Both the position numbers and the translations under genes were made by a program. The notes under the pieces were generated by a model, which was given only the letters and a program-made list of their open reading frames with translations, was not told the origin of the DNA and ran no database searches. From an uncultured Pelagibacteraceae bacterium (GTDB lineage Bacteria; Pseudomonadota; Alphaproteobacteria; Pelagibacterales; Pelagibacteraceae), in NCBI GenBank assembly GCA_902566925.1, contig CACFKO010000018.1, positions 1 through 15,424 of the forward strand: a stretch of DNA of 15,424 bases. The letters are read 5' to 3'. Of this stretch, positions 13,923-15,424 are shown piece by piece (the first letter of the stretch is position 1; every line of letters starts with the position of its first letter).

Positions 13923-14323
13923 TATTTTTAATAAATATTTGGGTATCAATTAAGGGTTTAAGTAATGGTGGTTATAATGGGTTCGACTATCCATATAAAG
14001 CATTATCACCAGTAGATGGAAAGAAGAAAGAATTTAATTCAATAGATGATGTATATGGAGAATTATTGAACTGCTACCAAGAAATTGAAGATAAGGGTAT
14101 AAAAAATGGGTCTGAAGAATTATATGTTGAACATTTCTTTTTCTGCAATACATCTGAATTAATTGATGCTAAAATACAACAAAGAATAAAAGAATATAAT
14201 TATTCTAAAGCATTCAACTGCCCTCCATATCCTTCAATAGTAGATACACCTGCACAAGTTGTAGATGATTTTTTACAGATAGAGAATATAATGTTAAATA
14301 TAAAGAGAAAAAATAATGGCTAA
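13662..14323 (+). CDS. Tail assembly chaperone, gpGT-like -1 frameshift fusion
   Basis: The -1 frame downstream of the A run has no start codon before TTG 14066 but stays open without break from 13910 to the stop at 14321-14323. Reading ...NKK-K up to 13910 and then shifting gives IDEVIFLINIWVSIKG and on through GYNGFDYPYKALSPVDG. The fusion would be about 220 residues: 83 from the G frame and 137 from the T frame. The T part contains IDDVYGELLNCYQEI, a VEHFFFCNTSELIDA helix, and FNCPPYPSIVDTPAQVVDDF. The stop overlaps the tape measure ATG by eight bases. This is exactly the lambda G/GT arrangement, in which the fused protein recruits the tape measure protein. The frameshift itself is inferred from sequence; it is not shown directly. 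Confidence 0.8.
13904..13910 (+). promoter_or_regulatory. -1 ribosomal frameshift slippery site (A AAA AAA)
   Basis: Within the nine-A run 13902-13910, the heptamer A AAA AAA lies in the correct phase of the gpG frame (codons AAA 13905-13907 and AAA 13908-13910). A slip by one base back makes the next codon ATT at 13910. Ten bases downstream, AATATTT (13921-13927) and AAATATT (13933-13939) can form a seven-pair AT-only hairpin with a five-base loop. As a stimulator this is weak, though its spacing is right. Confidence 0.75.
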
Positions 14324-15424
14324 AAATACACAGATTATAGAAGTTAAAACTACAGGTGCTAAAAAATCTGAACGAGAAGTTAAAAATGTTTCTAATTCCT
14401 TAAAAAGTATGGCTAAATCTGCTGCTTTAGCTGCTGGTGCTTATTTTGGCTCACAAGCATTATTAGATGCAATACAGAAATCTATTGATTTATTTGCACA
14501 ACAAGAATTAGCAGAAAAAAAATTAAGATTTGCAGCAGGTCAATCTACAAATGAATTAATTAAACAGGCTACTGCTTTACAAAAATCTACCAGATTTGGT
14601 GATGAAGCAATAATTGCACAACAGGCTTATGTAAAATCTTTAGGAATATCAACAGAACAAACTAAAGAGATTATAGCTGCATCAGTTGATTTAGCAGCAG
14701 CTATGGGTATTTCTTTAGAATCTGCTGTAATGAATACTACCAAAACTTTAAGTGGTATGCAGGGTGAATTAGGTGAAAAATTACCTGCTGCATTTAAAGA
14801 ACTTACAGCAGAACAATTAAAAGCAGGTGAGGGTATAAAGTTTATAAGAGAACAATTTAGAGGTACTGCTGAAGAAGAAACACAAACATTAGCAGGAGCA
14901 TTATCACAAGCATCAAATGCTTTTGGTGATTTACAAGAAAGAATAGGTGAAAAACTTGCTCCAGTAATTAGAGATTTATCACAAGCATTTACAGATTTAA
15001 TTATTTTAGACCCTTCAGAAGAAGCAAAAAAAGAAAAAGAACAATTTCAATCTTTATTAGGTGTTTTAACTAATGTTAATAGCTCAACATCATCAAGACA
15101 ATTAGCAATACAAACATTAAAAACAGAATATATTGATTATTTAGGTGATTTAGATTTAGAAAAAGCATCTATTGAAGATATTAATAAACTACAAACAGAC
15201 CAAGTTGCTTTAATGGAGAAACGTATCCAATCTATGATTTTTGCTGAACAATTAGAACAAGTAACAGCAGAACTTAAAAGAGAGCAGTTAGAATTATTTA
15301 AATTAGAACAAGAATCACAAGAAAAAACTATTTTAAATATAGGTGGTATGGCTACCGTAGTTAATAATACAGCAGCACAAAGAATAAAAAGTAGTGAACA
15401 AGCTATTGCAATATTAGAAAAAGA
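14316..15424 (+). CDS. Tape measure protein, N-terminal part
   Basis: The gene starts at ATG 14316 inside the end of the chaperone fusion (eight-base overlap) and is open to the window end: 369 full codons, and incomplete. Features are an N-terminal basic region (IIEVKTTGAKKSEREVKNVS), a hydrophobic stretch (AALAAGAYFGSQALLDAI, residues about 37-55), and then the family-typical helix set. This includes AEKKLRFAAGQSTNELIKQA, RFGDEAIIAQQAYVKSLGIS, IIAASVDLAAAMGISLESAV and TLSGMQGELGEKLPAAF. An LSQASNAFGDLQERIGEKLA segment marks the core 'tape measure' domain. Further on it is Glu/Gln/Lys-rich coiled coil. The protein fills the tail and sets its length; the real length is not visible here. Position after gpG/gpGT is the classic place. 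Confidence 0.9.
   Translation, partial: MAKNTQIIEVKTTGAKKSEREVKNVSNSLKSMAKSAALAAGAYFGSQALLDAIQKSIDLFAQQELAEKKLRFAAGQSTNELIKQATALQKSTRFGDEAIIAQQAYVKSLGISTEQTKEIIAASVDLAAAMGISLESAVMNTTKTLSGMQGELGEKLPAAFKELTAEQLKAGEGIKFIREQFRGTAEEETQTLAGALSQASNAFGDLQERIGEKLAPVIRDLSQAFTDLIILDPSEEAKKEKEQFQSLLGVLTNVNSSTSSRQLAIQTLKTEYIDYLGDLDLEKASIEDINKLQTDQVALMEKRIQSMIFAEQLEQVTAELKREQLELFKLEQESQEKTILNIGGMATVVNNTAAQRIKSSEQAIAILEK

Noticed and set aside
14066..14323. Stand-alone gene starting at TTG 14066
   Set aside because: The same frame is open back to the A run at 13910 with no ribosome binding site at 14066, so it is better explained as the frameshifted part of the chaperone fusion.

Overview
This window is a stretch of a tailed double-stranded DNA phage (or prophage) genome. 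It is visibly AT-rich: codons end mostly in A or T, arginine is mostly AGA, and stops are mostly TAA. All genes I can support lie on the + strand. They are tightly packed, often joined by TAATG stop-start overlaps, and usually preceded by AGGAG-type ribosome binding sites. There is no tail-sheath gene between the head-tail joining genes and the tail tube, and a lambda G/GT-type frameshifted chaperone pair sits just before the tape measure gene. Both points indicate a non-contractile, siphovirus-like tail. The style (AT-rich, compact, many beta-rich Asn/Thr/Ser/Asp-rich structural proteins) resembles uncultured marine phages such as those of SAR11-like hosts. That host guess is weak.

Layout. 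Positions 1-2853 hold the head module: the end of a Mu gpF/SPP1 gp7-like head morphogenesis protein, a basic protein possibly of the virion-morphogenesis type, a coiled-coil scaffold candidate, a second small acidic protein, and the major capsid protein. A clean intrinsic terminator follows at about 2881-2912. Positions 2928-3286 carry two small unknown proteins.

Positions 3290-6876 form an unusual block inside the structural operon. It holds a GH24 lysozyme with a Glu-Cys-Thr active site, a zinc-ribbon/metallophosphoesterase fusion, a UviB/BhlA-like small membrane protein, a tandem pair of DUF2589-type proteins, an XhlA-like coiled-coil/membrane protein, a short coiled-coil protein and a holin-like membrane protein. 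The block combines lysis functions with proteins of unknown job.

Positions 6880-10527 hold three large beta-rich virion proteins, probably fibre or adhesin and other tail or head appendage parts. Positions 10540-12543 resume the head-tail joining functions: a tiny basic protein, a DUF1320-like adaptor with an inserted beta module, a tail-terminator-like protein and a small basic protein. Positions 12543-15424 hold the tail tube protein, the G/GT chaperones with a visible A-AAA-AAA slippery site, and the N-terminal part of the tape measure protein, which runs off the end.

The most interesting items are the tandem DUF2589-like pair inside a phage late operon, the zinc-ribbon metallophosphoesterase with an altered GNH motif, the well-supported -1 frameshift, and the apparently decayed C-terminus of the second scaffold-region protein. 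No gap reaches 300 bases. No tRNA, rRNA, CRISPR, IS element or integrase was seen.
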